Below the pieces are notes generated by a model that did no database searches, was not told the origin of the DNA, and saw only the letters and a list, made by a program, of their open reading frames with translations. From positions 40,480-104,479 of the forward strand of contig JAFVCA010000027.1 in assembly GCA_017479705.1 (NCBI GenBank): a stretch of 64,000 nt of DNA, written 5' to 3'. The stretch comes from Bacteroidales bacterium (GTDB lineage: Bacteria > Bacteroidota > Bacteroidia > Bacteroidales > P3). A program made the translations under genes and the position numbers. Below are positions 1 through 8,832 of this stretch, in pieces (position 1 is the first letter of the stretch; each line of letters starts with the position of its first letter).

Positions 1-1
1 G

Positions 2-394
2 GCCATTGCGCTGAATGTCTGGCTCATCCCCCTGTGGGGCGTTACAGGCTCGGCGTGTGCCACGCTGGTGGCCTACGTGGTCTATTTTACACCATTGCTG
101 ACGCTGTTGTGGCGGAGGATGCGCGTGACGCTCTTCTGCCGCAAACAAGCCGAGGTACTGCTGCTGACCCTGGTGCTCTTCGGTCTCAACGGCCTGTGGG
201 GCTGGGTGGTGAGTCCGCTGTTTGGGCTTATCGGTGGCGGAGTGTGGGTTGTGGTGCTGCAAGCGTTGGTGCGCACTGCCTTCTTTGCCGTGGTAGCGGT
301 CTGGGCAGTGAGCCGCATGAATATCTCGCCGGAAGTGAACAATCTCCTCGCCAAAATCCCGTTCCTGTCAACGCTGCACCGCCGCAGCCGATAA
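2..394 (+). CDS. Polysaccharide flippase, C-terminal part (5' cut by window edge)
   Basis: The reading frame is open from the first bases of the window and ends with a TAA at 392-394, so only the last ~130 residues are present. The peptide is strongly hydrophobic, with the pattern NVWLIPLWGVTGSACATLVAY followed by further membrane segments. That pattern is typical of the C-terminal half of Wzx/MATE-type polysaccharide biosynthesis exporters of the inner membrane, which flip lipid-linked oligosaccharides. The C-terminus is basic (HRRSR). Which polymer it serves cannot be told, because the rest of the gene and its cluster lie outside the window. Confidence 0.7.
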   Translation, partial: AIALNVWLIPLWGVTGSACATLVAYVVYFTPLLTLLWRRMRVTLFCRKQAEVLLLTLVLFGLNGLWGWVVSPLFGLIGGGVWVVVLQALVRTAFFAVVAVWAVSRMNISPEVNNLLAKIPFLSTLHRRSR

Positions 395-536
395 TAGGGG
401 ATAATTGAAATTACCCCGTAGGGCTTTTCGCTCAGTAGGCAACAGCTTATTACCACGCTGATACCCCGTTCCAATTTTCACTTTTCAATTTTCACCTTTC
501 AATTGCCCTCTCCCGTTCCTTGCGATTTGGGAATAA

Positions 537-567
537 AGAAAAGAGACTCCACATCGGAGTCTCTTTC
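537..567 (-). terminator. Intrinsic terminator of tRNA-Cys
   Basis: A 9-10 bp perfect stem (AGAGACTCC / GGAGTCTCT) with a 4-5 nt loop lies 2 nt beyond the encoded CCA end of the tRNA. On the minus strand it is followed by a T-rich run. Confidence 0.85.
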
Positions 568-568
568 T

Positions 569-642
569 TGGAGGTCGCTTCCGGATTTGAACCGGAGTAG
601 CAGGTTTTGCAGACCTGTGCCTAACCCCTCGGCCAAACGACC
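569..642 (-). tRNA. tRNA-Cys (GCA)
   Basis: On the minus strand the acceptor arms GGTCGTT (636-642) and AGCGACC (573-579) pair over 7 bp with one G-T. The discriminator is T, and CCA is encoded at 569-571. The anticodon arm CAGGT-CTGCAAA-ACCTG gives anticodon GCA (Cys). The T arm TCCGG-TTCAAAT-CCGGA is perfect. A -7/-33 promoter lies upstream and a hairpin terminator directly downstream, so this is a single-gene transcription unit. Confidence 0.95.
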
Positions 643-665
643 TTTTTTGTTGTCAAAATCGGGTG

Positions 666-696
666 CAAAAGTACGAAGTTTTTCCCAATTGGCAAA
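666..696 (-). promoter_or_regulatory. Promoter of tRNA-Cys
   Basis: On the minus strand a TTTG (-33 element, 693-696) lies 19 nt before TACTTTTG (-7 element TAnnTTTG, 666-673), which in turn is 23 nt before the mature tRNA 5' end. The spacing fits the Bacteroidota housekeeping sigma consensus. Confidence 0.75.
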
Positions 697-825
697 ATAT
701 TTTTTTATTTTTTAATGTGACCATCTGGTTCTGTGACGCTTATTTATTCTGATGGAGTATGGAGGAGGCTTCTTTTTGGGGTTGTCGGGGAGTCGTTTTT
801 TCGTTTTTTGGGGTGTGCTGCACAT

Positions 826-1635
826 TCATTTTTTCAGGAACTTTATCTCTTTGGCATCTATCAATCCGTATTGCAAGGCTTTGGCTATGCGCGCGCCGGA
901 TTTGTTGACGATGTCGAGCTTGCGCGAGAGGTCCTTCTGCCGTTCTTGTATGCTCTTGTCGGTCTCGTGGAGGGTGACAGCAATCTCGGAGGCGGTGCAG
1001 CCCGCGGCTTCGAGGAGGAGGAGGCTCCGCTCGGTGTCGGTGATGTCGATGTCGGTGCGGCACTGGGAAGCATTCTTGATATAAAGTTCCGCGGCCTCTT
1101 TGAGGGTGAGCATGACGGGGTAGTTGAAGTAGTACTTCTCACCCCGCTCGAGGGACTCGATGGCACGCAACACGTTCTCCACAGAGAAGCCTCCGGCAGC
1201 GTTTTTGCTGACAAAGGCGCGAGCCCCGTGGTCCAACGACTCGAAGACGACGCGCGCTATCTCCAGCATGCGTTCTTGGCGGCCCATCTCAGTGGGCAGG
1301 GGGTTGTCAAAACGGCCTGAGAGGATGGCAATCTTGATGTCGGGGTATTTGCGGTGCACGCGGTCGGCAAGGAATATACCGCCCGTGGGCTCGCCCTGAA
1401 ACTCCATGTCGAGCAGCAGGTAGTCCGGCATCTGGTGCTCGGCGGGGCTGTCGAGGGCGGCCATAAGCTGTGCCCCGTTGGCGAAGGTGTCCAGCACCTC
1501 CACACTGCGGTATTCGATTTCCCCGTCGTCGTTCATGCCACAGGCCACGGTTGTGGACTGGCTGTTGAGCTCGGTTTTGAGGGCCTTGCGGATGATGGGT
1601 TCGTCGTCGACAATGATAATCTTTATAGGATCCAT
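826..1635 (-). CDS. Response regulator, REC + LuxR-type HTH
   Basis: This 269-residue cytoplasmic response regulator has a receiver domain in residues ~4-150: acidic pair D10/D11, phospho-acceptor D76 in the motif YLLLDMEF, and conserved K144 in FVSKN. The C-terminal ~70 residues (TDTERSLLLLEAAGCTASEI...) look like a LuxR/FixJ-type four-helix DNA-binding domain. The gene follows the histidine kinase gene by 78 bp on the same strand, so the two should be a cognate pair with the kinase phosphorylating D76. The receiver has a longer than usual insert between beta-1 and the phospho-site region. Target genes are unknown. Confidence 0.88.
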   Translation of the reverse strand: MDPIKIIIVDDEPIIRKALKTELNSQSTTVACGMNDDGEIEYRSVEVLDTFANGAQLMAALDSPAEHQMPDYLLLDMEFQGEPTGGIFLADRVHRKYPDIKIAILSGRFDNPLPTEMGRQERMLEIARVVFESLDHGARAFVSKNAAGGFSVENVLRAIESLERGEKYYFNYPVMLTLKEAAELYIKNASQCRTDIDITDTERSLLLLEAAGCTASEIAVTLHETDKSIQERQKDLSRKLDIVNKSGARIAKALQYGLIDAKEIKFLKK

Positions 1636-1713
1636 TTGGAATTAAAAATTAATAATTTACAATTAAAAATTGACTCACTCATTCACACATTCACGAATTA
1701 ACACATTCACGAA
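1636..1713. repeat. AT-rich intergenic repeat tract (ATTCACGAATTAACACATT family)
   Basis: The spacer between kinase and regulator is built from short reiterated phrases: ACATTCACGAATTAAC occurs twice, preceded by AATTAAAAATT-type phrases. The same words recur, in either orientation, in the spacers at 24032-24145 and 41404-41482. Confidence 0.6.
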
Positions 1714-3882
1714 TTAACACATTCCACCCTCCCCTCCTCGCGCCATGAGGCAATGAAATGTACTCCCTTTGCCCACCTCGCTCTCCGCCCAAATGCGGCA
1801 CCCACGCAGGGTGTTGTCGTCGTGCCGCTTGATGATGTATTTGCAGAGTATGAGTCCGAAGCCCGTGCCATGCGGGGCGTTGGGATCCACATCGGTGCGT
1901 GTTTTCTTGTCGGTGCGGAACAGGTTCTCCAGTGTTTCGCCGTCCATGCCCGTCCCGGTGTCGCTGACGGTGATGTGTACAAAACGCTTGTCGGTCTCGT
2001 CGACTTCGGCGGAGACCGTGACACTGCCTTTGTCGGTATGCTGCAAGGCGTTGTTCACCAAGTTGCGCAGCAGGATCTCGGTCAGTTGCCGGTCGCCTTG
2101 CAGTCGGAGCGGTGTGGGATGGAAAAGGAACTCCACCTCCGGCCGGAGCCTTACACACGAGGCGGCGACGCTGTCAAACACGTCGGACAGCGGGAAGACG
2201 GAAAGCTGGAATTGCAGTCCCGCGGGGATGGAGAGGTTGGTCCAGTTCTTGATATTGGCGAAGGTGCGCAGCAGCTGGTCCAGCACCTCCTGCCGCATCT
2301 CCGGGCTGAGGTTCTTGGCCGTGAGGTAGGAAAGAAAAGGATTGATGTCATGCCGCATAACGGAGAGACAGGTCTCCACATTGGCAATGCGCTCAACATC
2401 CTGCCGCTTGGCCTGTTGCAGCGCCTGTTTCTCTGCCCGCAGCACTTTGGAACGGCGGCGCAGCAGCACCACTAAGGCAGCCAGCACAACGAGGAAGAGG
2501 GCTCCCACGCTGATGGCGACGGTGTAGTAACGGTTTCGCGACTCGGACCGGAAGAGGCGGTCCTGCAACATGAGGTCGGCACTCTCATTGCGGTTGATGA
2601 GCCCCAGCAACTCCATCTCGCGGGCATACCAGCGGGCATTGTCCTCTGCCGACGGGGAATAACCCATCCGTATCAAGCCGTCGTAAAGCATGGATTCAAA
2701 CTTCGGAGCCATATCGTCATGCCACGAGGTGTCCGTCAGGGCCATCGTGTAGTAGTCGTAAGCATCGTCCAACGCGCCGATATGCAGACAGTATTCCGCC
2801 GCAGCCACCACAGCGCCGAGGTGCTGGTAGGGGTCAACAGTCTGGAAAAAGAGGTCGGTGGAGACGTCGAACATGTTCATCCCGTAGTCCGGCGCGGCCA
2901 GCGTGGTATCGGTCCGATAGACCCGCTGCGTGGTTTGCATAAGCCGCCGCAGCTTGGCATGGCACTGCGGGTTGCGGGTATAGGTGTCGCGGGTGATATT
3001 GGTGTCCGCGGCAATAAAAGCCTGCAGCTGGAACACGTTGGCCAAATGGTAGATGCAGTACTGCCTCGGCATGGCCAGCAGCTTGGCGTTGGCATAGAGA
3101 TAGTCGTAGGCACGCCCCAGCAGCCGCGCATCGCTGCCCGAAGCGGCGGCCAGGCGGTAATAACTGTGCGCCAAAGCATAGTTGAGCGACATCTCCTCGG
3201 CATAATCGCATCGCAAACCCTGGCGCGCCTGCTCCACATCAGCCAGCAAGTCCCTCATCACCGCCTTGGTGTCGGCGGAGAGGGTGGTGCCCGACGACGA
3301 GGCCACCGCGCTGTTCCGGTAATGGTAGTTCAGCGTCAGCGAGGTGATGAAGTACTCCATCTGTGCATAGGAATAAAGATAGTTGTCCGGCTGGCGTTTC
3401 AGCACCTTTGACTGGTTGATGTCGTAGAGCAGCTGGTAGGAATCGGCAATGCGGCAACTGCGCTGCAACAGCCTCACCTGCATCAACTGGGCAATGACCC
3501 TCTCCACTTCGGCATTGCGGCGCAGGGAGCTGTGCCATCGGACAGGGGTGCGGCTCCCCACTGCGGTGACGCTGTCCGTGTAGGCGGCGGCCGAATCGTG
3601 CTCTGCCACCATGTAATAGCCAAAGGCCAGGTTGTTATAAGCCCGCATCAGGCCGTCGTCATAGCTCGGCAGCGAGTCCTGCACCAACCGCACAGCACTG
3701 TAGGAAAAATAGAGGGAGCGGTGGGGATTGTCAAAACGATCCATGAAGGCCTCCTTGTTCAGGCGGTCTACACGGCCGCGCAGCCGCAGATCCACCTGCC
3801 CGCCCGGCTGCCTGTTGCCGCAACCGGCGGCCAATGCAATGGCCATTGCCATCATGCCGATACGCCATACAAAATCCCTCAT
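1714..3882 (-). CDS. Sensor histidine kinase with TPR-like periplasmic domain
   Basis: A 722-residue kinase. The N-terminus is a signal peptide with a lipobox-like LAAGC. It is followed by ~430 residues of helical, probably TPR-like sensor, a transmembrane segment near residue 455-480 (VAISVGALFLVVLAALVVLL), a basic coiled-coil and an H-box (MRHDINPF). The ATPase domain has an N box (NLVNNALQHT), G1 (DTGTGMDG) and G2 (GTGFGLILCKYI). ATG 3882 is preferred over the upstream TTG because the -7 box (3892-3899) is only 9 nt away. The response regulator gene follows. The ligand is unknown. Confidence 0.88.
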   Translation of the reverse strand: MRDFVWRIGMMAMAIALAAGCGNRQPGGQVDLRLRGRVDRLNKEAFMDRFDNPHRSLYFSYSAVRLVQDSLPSYDDGLMRAYNNLAFGYYMVAEHDSAAAYTDSVTAVGSRTPVRWHSSLRRNAEVERVIAQLMQVRLLQRSCRIADSYQLLYDINQSKVLKRQPDNYLYSYAQMEYFITSLTLNYHYRNSAVASSSGTTLSADTKAVMRDLLADVEQARQGLRCDYAEEMSLNYALAHSYYRLAAASGSDARLLGRAYDYLYANAKLLAMPRQYCIYHLANVFQLQAFIAADTNITRDTYTRNPQCHAKLRRLMQTTQRVYRTDTTLAAPDYGMNMFDVSTDLFFQTVDPYQHLGAVVAAAEYCLHIGALDDAYDYYTMALTDTSWHDDMAPKFESMLYDGLIRMGYSPSAEDNARWYAREMELLGLINRNESADLMLQDRLFRSESRNRYYTVAISVGALFLVVLAALVVLLRRRSKVLRAEKQALQQAKRQDVERIANVETCLSVMRHDINPFLSYLTAKNLSPEMRQEVLDQLLRTFANIKNWTNLSIPAGLQFQLSVFPLSDVFDSVAASCVRLRPEVEFLFHPTPLRLQGDRQLTEILLRNLVNNALQHTDKGSVTVSAEVDETDKRFVHITVSDTGTGMDGETLENLFRTDKKTRTDVDPNAPHGTGFGLILCKYIIKRHDDNTLRGCRIWAESEVGKGSTFHCLMARGGEGGMC

Positions 3883-3891
3883 AGCAAAATG

Positions 3892-3899
3892 CAAAAATA
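3892..3899 (-). promoter_or_regulatory. -7 box of the histidine kinase gene
   Basis: TATTTTTG (TAnnTTTG) on the minus strand, with 9 nt between it and ATG 3882. The implied 5' leader is only a few nucleotides. Confidence 0.55.
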
Positions 3900-3972
3900 C
3901 AAAAAAAACTCTAATTAATAAGAATTAAAAAGATTGTGCCCCGCCACGATAGATTCCAGACCAAAACGCAAC

Positions 3973-4923
3973 TCAGGAATGCAAAGATAGATAAAATTTC
4001 CGATATGGCAACTCAAAGCCTATTTTTTTTCTTGGTCTGCGGTTAAGTTTGTGCTGTAGTTCGAGGATGTCGTGGTCAGACCACAGTGCGAAGGAAGGGT
4101 CTCTGGGGAGATACTGCCGGTAGAGCATGTTGGTGTTCTCGATGCAGCCTTTCTCCCAAGAGCAGTAGGGGTTGGTGAAATAGACCTGGGTTCCGAGTCT
4201 GCGTGAGATGTACTCATGCTCGCAGAACTCGGTTCCGTTGTCGGTGGTGATGGTCTTGACCCCTCCGCCGCGCTTGAAGGGGAGCAGGGCGTCAACGACC
4301 GCCTTGGCGACTTCCGTCGCGACCTTTCCGTGCGGGAGGTTGCGGATGATCGAGAAGAGGCTGCTTCGCTCCACGAGCGTGAGCTTGAAGTTCTTGCCCT
4401 CGGAGTCCGACATCAGGTCCAGCTCCCAGTCCCCGAAGCGCGTCCCATCCGCCTCTGGCGGGCGGTGTTCGATGCCCACGCGGTTCTTTATGGGGGAGTA
4501 CTTCCCCACGGGACGCTTCCGGTGCTTGAGCTTGAAACGGCAGTGTGTCCACAGATCACCCCCCTCATCCCTGTCTTTTCGGATGTGGTTGTAGATGGCG
4601 GACTTCGAGACCATCAGCCATCCCTTGTTGCGGCACAGCCCCACAATCTGTTCGGGCGAGAGCTGCTCCTGCCGCATGTACCGCTCTATCCTGTTCCTCA
4701 CCTGCCCGCACATCTTGCGAGGCTCCCTGAGCCTCTCTTTCCTCAAATCGGCCAGCTCCTGCGCACGTCTCCACGAGTACCCGCGTCTGCCGCCGTTCCT
4801 TTTCAGCTCCCTGCTGATTGTTGATTTGTTGACGTTTAGCTGCTGCGCAATATACGTCAGCGTCTTTTTTTCTTTCAGGTACAGAGAAATTGCGTACCTT
4901 TGCATCTGGTTTAGTTGTCCCAT
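3973..4923 (-). CDS. IS30-family transposase
   Basis: This 316-residue transposase is full length for IS30. The N-terminal helix-turn-helix (MQRYAISLYLKEKKTLTYIA, then NVNKSTISRELKRNGG) recognises the element ends. The catalytic DDE core shows D in FGDWELDLM, D in TTDNGTEF and E in CIENTNMLYRQYLP. ATG 4923 was chosen over an upstream in-frame ATG at 4980 because a -7 box (4950-4957) lies between them. No frameshift or stop is visible, so the element may be active. The C-terminus ends in the left inverted repeat. Confidence 0.93.
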   Translation of the reverse strand: MGQLNQMQRYAISLYLKEKKTLTYIAQQLNVNKSTISRELKRNGGRRGYSWRRAQELADLRKERLREPRKMCGQVRNRIERYMRQEQLSPEQIVGLCRNKGWLMVSKSAIYNHIRKDRDEGGDLWTHCRFKLKHRKRPVGKYSPIKNRVGIEHRPPEADGTRFGDWELDLMSDSEGKNFKLTLVERSSLFSIIRNLPHGKVATEVAKAVVDALLPFKRGGGVKTITTDNGTEFCEHEYISRRLGTQVYFTNPYCSWEKGCIENTNMLYRQYLPRDPSFALWSDHDILELQHKLNRRPRKKIGFELPYRKFYLSLHS

Positions 4924-4949
4924 CTTTGTTACTTTTTGGAAGGAGGCGG

Positions 4950-4957
4950 CAAAGATA
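4950..4957 (-). promoter_or_regulatory. -7 box of the IS30 transposase
   Basis: TATCTTTG on the minus strand, 26 nt before ATG 4923. It decides between the two possible transposase starts. Confidence 0.6.
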
Positions 4958-5001
4958 CCAACTTTTTTCCATCCGTGCAAGGGGAGAGGGATTTTTTCCC
5001 T

Positions 5002-5156
5002 CTTCCTTTGCTGGAAAAAAAATCTTTTGCCAGCCTTGTTTCTCTCTCAAAAAGTTGCGTTTCTTATTGGAACTTATCCTTCCTTTGCTGGAAAAAAAAT
5101 CTTTTGCCAGCCTTGTTTCTCTCTCAAAAAGTTGCGTTTCTTATTGGAACTTATCC
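5002..5156. repeat. 77-bp tandem duplication at the IS30 right end
   Basis: Positions 5002-5078 and 5079-5155 are identical as far as can be read. Each unit contains the run CTTTTGCCAGCC and the putative inverted repeat AGTTGCGTTT. The duplication explains why two right ends exist for one transposase. Confidence 0.85.
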
Positions 5157-5428
5157 ACAGGAACGGAATCCGCCCTCTGCTTGGCAGTTGCGCCGCAGCA
5201 CAAACAGCATCCCTCCCCCACCCTTGCACGTTTCTTTCTTCGTTCCTCAGCGCATCCGTGGCTCCTTCTTTGCCAATATTGCTCCAAGCAAATTAGGGCA
5301 AGTGACGGGGAAACGACATAGAGACGGGGGAGAGGGAACGGAGGGAGGGCGACTGTAAGCCCGATGAGGAGGCAGGTTAAAAAAATATGCTTTGCAAAGG
5401 ATTTTGTATTGCATTTAAAAAAAAATGC
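5157..5428. other. Intergenic region without visible gene
   Basis: Pyrimidine-rich, then purine-rich sequence between the IS end and the promoter of the next gene. No coding frame has a convincing composition, and there is no RNA gene or palindrome of note. Confidence 0.5.
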
Positions 5429-5436
5429 TATATTTG
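5429..5436 (+). promoter_or_regulatory. -7 box for the 5461 gene
   Basis: TATATTTG lies 24 nt before ATG 5461, with a TTTG 22 nt further upstream at 5403-5406. Confidence 0.6.
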
Positions 5437-5460
5437 CAAAAGAAATAAAATCGAACAACT

Positions 5461-5901
5461 ATGGAAGAAAACGAAATTATGCTGTTGAAAAATAGCAAAA
5501 TGTATGTTACCCGCGTTGGTAATAGGATGAGTGTTTTTTCAATTCTCGCAATCATCGGTACACTCTTTTTGGCGATTGGCGGCATTGCTATGCTATTTTT
5601 GAGCAACATGCTTCCAGAGGACACGCTCTTCTACATTGACAACATCATGGGGCTGGCAGGTCTGGGCCTGCTGGTGTTGGCCGTGGCCATTGTGCCCGTG
5701 GTTGTTTACATGCGCCGTGCTGTGCGTATGGCCAATGAGCTGAGATCCACTCAGGAGATTTACCCCGTGGTGAACTTCCTGCGCGAGTCGCACAAGATGT
5801 GGCGCTACCTGACCACCCTGCTTTACATCCTGCTGGTGGTGGGCGTGGTGGCTCTGATTATTGCAGCCATCTATCTGCTTCCCATGATTAGAAACATCTA
5901 A
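5461..5901 (+). CDS. Small integral membrane protein of unknown function
   Basis: A 146-residue protein with three predicted membrane helices: residues ~22-48 (SVFSILAIIGTLFLAIGGIA...), ~60-85 (LAGLGLLVLAVAIVPVVVY) and ~118-142 (LTTLLYILLVVGVVALIIAA). A charged cytoplasmic segment (RRAVRMANELRSTQ) lies between helices two and three. It resembles the DUF5362 type of small Bacteroidota membrane proteins, but that link is from memory and weak. nadB starts 60 bp downstream on the same strand, so co-transcription is possible. No function can be assigned. Confidence 0.75.
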   Translation: MEENEIMLLKNSKMYVTRVGNRMSVFSILAIIGTLFLAIGGIAMLFLSNMLPEDTLFYIDNIMGLAGLGLLVLAVAIVPVVVYMRRAVRMANELRSTQEIYPVVNFLRESHKMWRYLTTLLYILLVVGVVALIIAAIYLLPMIRNI

Positions 5902-5961
5902 TTCTGCTGCGCGGAGGACCTCCGCCAACATAAGTTTAGAATACAACAAGACAAAAGTTTG

Positions 5962-7539
5962 ATGAGATACGAAGTCGATTTCCTGGTCATCGGATCGGGG
6001 ATTGCCGGCTTGAGCTACGCGCTCAAAGTGGCACCCTACGGCAAGGTGTGCATTCTCTGTAAAGGCGAGGCCGCCGAAGGCTCGACGCGCTATGCCCAGG
6101 GCGGCATCGCGGCAGTGATGTACGACAGCGACAGTTTCGACAAACACATACAGGACACGCTGGTGGCCGGCGACGGCATCTGCGACCGCGAGGTGGTGGA
6201 GATGACCATCCGCGAAGCCCCGGACCGCATACGCGAGCTGGTGCAATATGGCGTCAACTTTGACATGAGCCGCGCGGGCGACCGCTACGACCTGCACCGC
6301 GAAGGCGGCCATTCGGAGTTCCGCATCCTGCACCACAAGGACAACACTGGGGCCGAGATTGAGCGCGGATTGCTGGAAGCGGTGCACAACCACCCCAACA
6401 TCGAACTCAAAGAACATCAGTTTGCCATCGACATCATCACCCAGCACCACTTGGGACAGCGGGTGACGAAACACACGCCGGACATTGAATGCTACGGCGT
6501 CTACGCCCTCGATTGCCGCACCAACCAGATTGACACCTATCTGGCCAAGGTGACGCTGCTGGCCACCGGCGGCATGGGCAACGTGTACACCACCACCACC
6601 ACCCCCATCATCTCGACGGGCGACGGAGTGGCCATGGTGCATCGTGCCCGCGGAGTGCTAAGCGACTTGGAATTCATGCAGTTCCATCCCACCTCGTTGT
6701 ACAACCCTGCCGAGAAACCCGCTTTCCTCATCACCGAGGCCATGCGCGGCGCCGGAGCCATACTGAAGGACTTCAAGGGCAACGAGTTTATGCACAAGTA
6801 CGACAAGCGCCTGTCCCTGGCCCCGCGCGACATCGTGGCGCGGGCCATCGACAACGAAATGAAGATTGCTGGCGTGGACCACCTGTACCTCGATGCCCGC
6901 GGCATAGACAAGAACGAGCTCATCAACGGTTTCCCGACAATCTATGCCAAGTGCTTAGAGCTGGGCATCAATATCACTAAGGATATGATTCCCATCCGCC
7001 CGGCAGCCCACTACCAGTGCGGCGGCATCAAGGTGGACAAGAACGGCGAGTCGTCCATCCACCACCTCTACGCCGCGGGCGAGTGCTCATGCACGGGCCT
7101 GCATGGTGGCAACCGACTGGCAAGCAACTCGCTGCTTGAGGCCGTGGTATACGCCCACAACGCCGCCATGAGTGCCATCGAACGGGTGAAGACCCGCGAG
7201 ATTTGCCACGCCGTGCCGGACTGGAACGCCGAAGGCATGGTGCTGAACGAGGAAATGGTACTTATAACTCAGACCAAACGCGAACTGCAAGAACTGATGT
7301 GGAACTATGTGGGCATTGTGCGCAGCGACCTGCGGTTGCAGCGTGCTTTCGACCGTCTCAACCTTATATTCCGCGAGACGGAGGACCTCTACAATCGTTC
7401 CGTGCTGACCGAGGAGCTGAGTGAGCTGCGCAACCTGATAGCCTGTGCCTACTTGATTATCAAGATGGCAAGGGCACGCCGCGAGAATGTGGGGCTGCAC
7501 TACTCCATCGACTTGACCAAACTGAAAGTGGAGAATTGA
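5962..7539 (+). CDS. nadB: L-aspartate oxidase
   Basis: This 525-residue FAD enzyme oxidises L-aspartate to iminoaspartate, the first step of de novo NAD synthesis, in the cytoplasm. The N-terminal Rossmann motif is IGSGIAGLSYAL. The fumarate reductase-like signature follows (GSTRYAQGGIAAV), then the active-site region (HREGGHSEFRILH) and the C-terminal FAD-binding stretch (LHGGNRLASNSLLEAVVYA). ATG 5962 is used; the TTG one codon earlier is not needed. The length is normal for NadB. nadA and nadC are not in the window. A PatB-type gene follows after ~100 bp. Confidence 0.95.
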   Translation: MRYEVDFLVIGSGIAGLSYALKVAPYGKVCILCKGEAAEGSTRYAQGGIAAVMYDSDSFDKHIQDTLVAGDGICDREVVEMTIREAPDRIRELVQYGVNFDMSRAGDRYDLHREGGHSEFRILHHKDNTGAEIERGLLEAVHNHPNIELKEHQFAIDIITQHHLGQRVTKHTPDIECYGVYALDCRTNQIDTYLAKVTLLATGGMGNVYTTTTTPIISTGDGVAMVHRARGVLSDLEFMQFHPTSLYNPAEKPAFLITEAMRGAGAILKDFKGNEFMHKYDKRLSLAPRDIVARAIDNEMKIAGVDHLYLDARGIDKNELINGFPTIYAKCLELGINITKDMIPIRPAAHYQCGGIKVDKNGESSIHHLYAAGECSCTGLHGGNRLASNSLLEAVVYAHNAAMSAIERVKTREICHAVPDWNAEGMVLNEEMVLITQTKRELQELMWNYVGIVRSDLRLQRAFDRLNLIFRETEDLYNRSVLTEELSELRNLIACAYLIIKMARARRENVGLHYSIDLTKLKVEN

Positions 7540-7640
7540 GCGGCGGAGGCATCCTTGCCAAGCCCCCAGTTCCCATGAACCACGTAAATACATCTTTGTG
7601 TGATTGTTTTTGCAATTTGCCTACTAATACTCTTAACTCT

Positions 7641-8810
7641 GTGAAGCAATACAATTTCGATGAAGTCATACCACGCAAGGGAACAGACTGCGTGAAACAT
7701 GACGGTTTGAAGCAATTCTTTGGCCGTGAGGATTTGACACCCATGTGGGTGGCCGATATGGATTTCCGCACGCCCGATTTCATAATGGACGCCCTGCGGC
7801 GACGCTGCGAGCACGAAGTGCTGGGCTACGCCATGCCACCGGAGAGCTACTGGAACGCCGTGCGCGGATGGCTGAAAAAACACTACGCAATCAACAGCGA
7901 GCGCGAGGAGTTGCATTTCATCCCCGGCATCGTGTCGGGCATCTCATTCGTCCTGCAAGCGTTGACACAACCGGGCGACGGGGTGCTGGTCACCACGCCG
8001 GTATATCCCCCTTTCCTTGAACTGCCTCAGGGAGGGCACCGCCAATTGGTGTGCAGCCCGCTGAAAATTGAGGACGGCCGTTTTGCCATCGACTTTGAGG
8101 ACCTGGAGTGGCGGGCACGGCAGTGCCGCTGGATGATACTGAGCAACCCGCACAACCCCGGAGGCACCGTGTGGGGCGAGGAGGTGCTGAGACGGCTGGC
8201 GGACATCTGCTATAGAAACAATGTGAACGTAATCGCGGACGAGATACATGCCGACATGACCCTTGCCGGGCACAAACATGTCAGCTTCAGCACAGTGAGC
8301 CAGCATGCCAAGGATATTTCCATCACGTTCATGGCTCCCAGCAAGACCTTCAACATGGCTGGGCTGGGCAGTTCCGTGTGCTATTGCCCCAACCCCTCAT
8401 TGCGGAAGCGGTTTTTCGGCTATTTGGATGGCTACGAGGTGGCGATGGGCAATATCTTTGCATACGTCGGGGCCGAGGCAGCTTTCAGCCATGGCGAAGA
8501 GTGGTTGCAGCAGATGCTGCACTATCTTGAAGGCAATGTGGAGTTTCTGCGGAACCATCTGCACGAGCACCTGCCACAGGTGAAGGCCGTACTGCCAGAA
8601 GCGTCCTATTTGGCATGGCTCGATTTCAGCGACATGGGCCTCCAACATGACGAGTTGAAGGACCGTTTCATCAACCGTGCCCACGTGGCGATGAATGACG
8701 GCACCACGTTTGGCGGGAACGACTACCGTTGCCGTTTCAGGCTGAATCTGGGCTGTCCCCGCTCGATACTCGGCGAGTGCCTGGAGCGTATCAGTGCCTC
8801 ATTAGCGTAA
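7641..8810 (+). CDS. patB: PatB/MalY-family PLP-dependent C-S lyase/aminotransferase
   Basis: A fold-type I PLP enzyme of 389 residues from GTG 7641, the usual length for MalY/PatB. The N-terminus VKQYNFDEVIPRKGTD matches the family start, which favours this GTG over the in-frame ATG at 7575 or the longer frame. Family hallmarks are the TPVYPPF substrate loop, NPHNPGG, the PLP-phosphate Asp in VIADEIHAD, and the Schiff-base Lys in MAPSKTFNMAGL. Members cleave cystathionine or cysteine C-S bonds; the actual substrate is not readable here. A strong terminator follows. Confidence 0.88.
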   Translation: MKQYNFDEVIPRKGTDCVKHDGLKQFFGREDLTPMWVADMDFRTPDFIMDALRRRCEHEVLGYAMPPESYWNAVRGWLKKHYAINSEREELHFIPGIVSGISFVLQALTQPGDGVLVTTPVYPPFLELPQGGHRQLVCSPLKIEDGRFAIDFEDLEWRARQCRWMILSNPHNPGGTVWGEEVLRRLADICYRNNVNVIADEIHADMTLAGHKHVSFSTVSQHAKDISITFMAPSKTFNMAGLGSSVCYCPNPSLRKRFFGYLDGYEVAMGNIFAYVGAEAAFSHGEEWLQQMLHYLEGNVEFLRNHLHEHLPQVKAVLPEASYLAWLDFSDMGLQHDELKDRFINRAHVAMNDGTTFGGNDYRCRFRLNLGCPRSILGECLERISASLA

Positions 8811-8832
8811 ATTCCAAACAGTTTTACATTCT

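Larger units (their letters stand above)
3964..5062 (-). mobile_element. IS30-family insertion sequence
   Basis: The element consists of one transposase gene with short terminal inverted repeats. AAACGCAACT at 3964-3973 overlaps the transposase stop codon, and its complement AGTTGCGTTT lies at 5053-5062, giving about 1.1 kb. A second copy of the right end is at 5130-5139, in a 77-bp tandem duplication, so the true right boundary may be ~5139. The repeat assignment is inferred from this one copy. No clear target duplication was found. Confidence 0.65.

Noticed and set aside
5002-5156. Tandem repeat considered as a CRISPR array
   Set aside because: Only two units, no unique spacers, and the unit is an IS end. 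No CRISPR array is seen anywhere in the window.
7536-7640. Long N-terminal extension of the PatB frame
   Set aside because: It overlaps the nadB stop, adds residues absent from the family, and the family N-terminus begins at GTG 7641.
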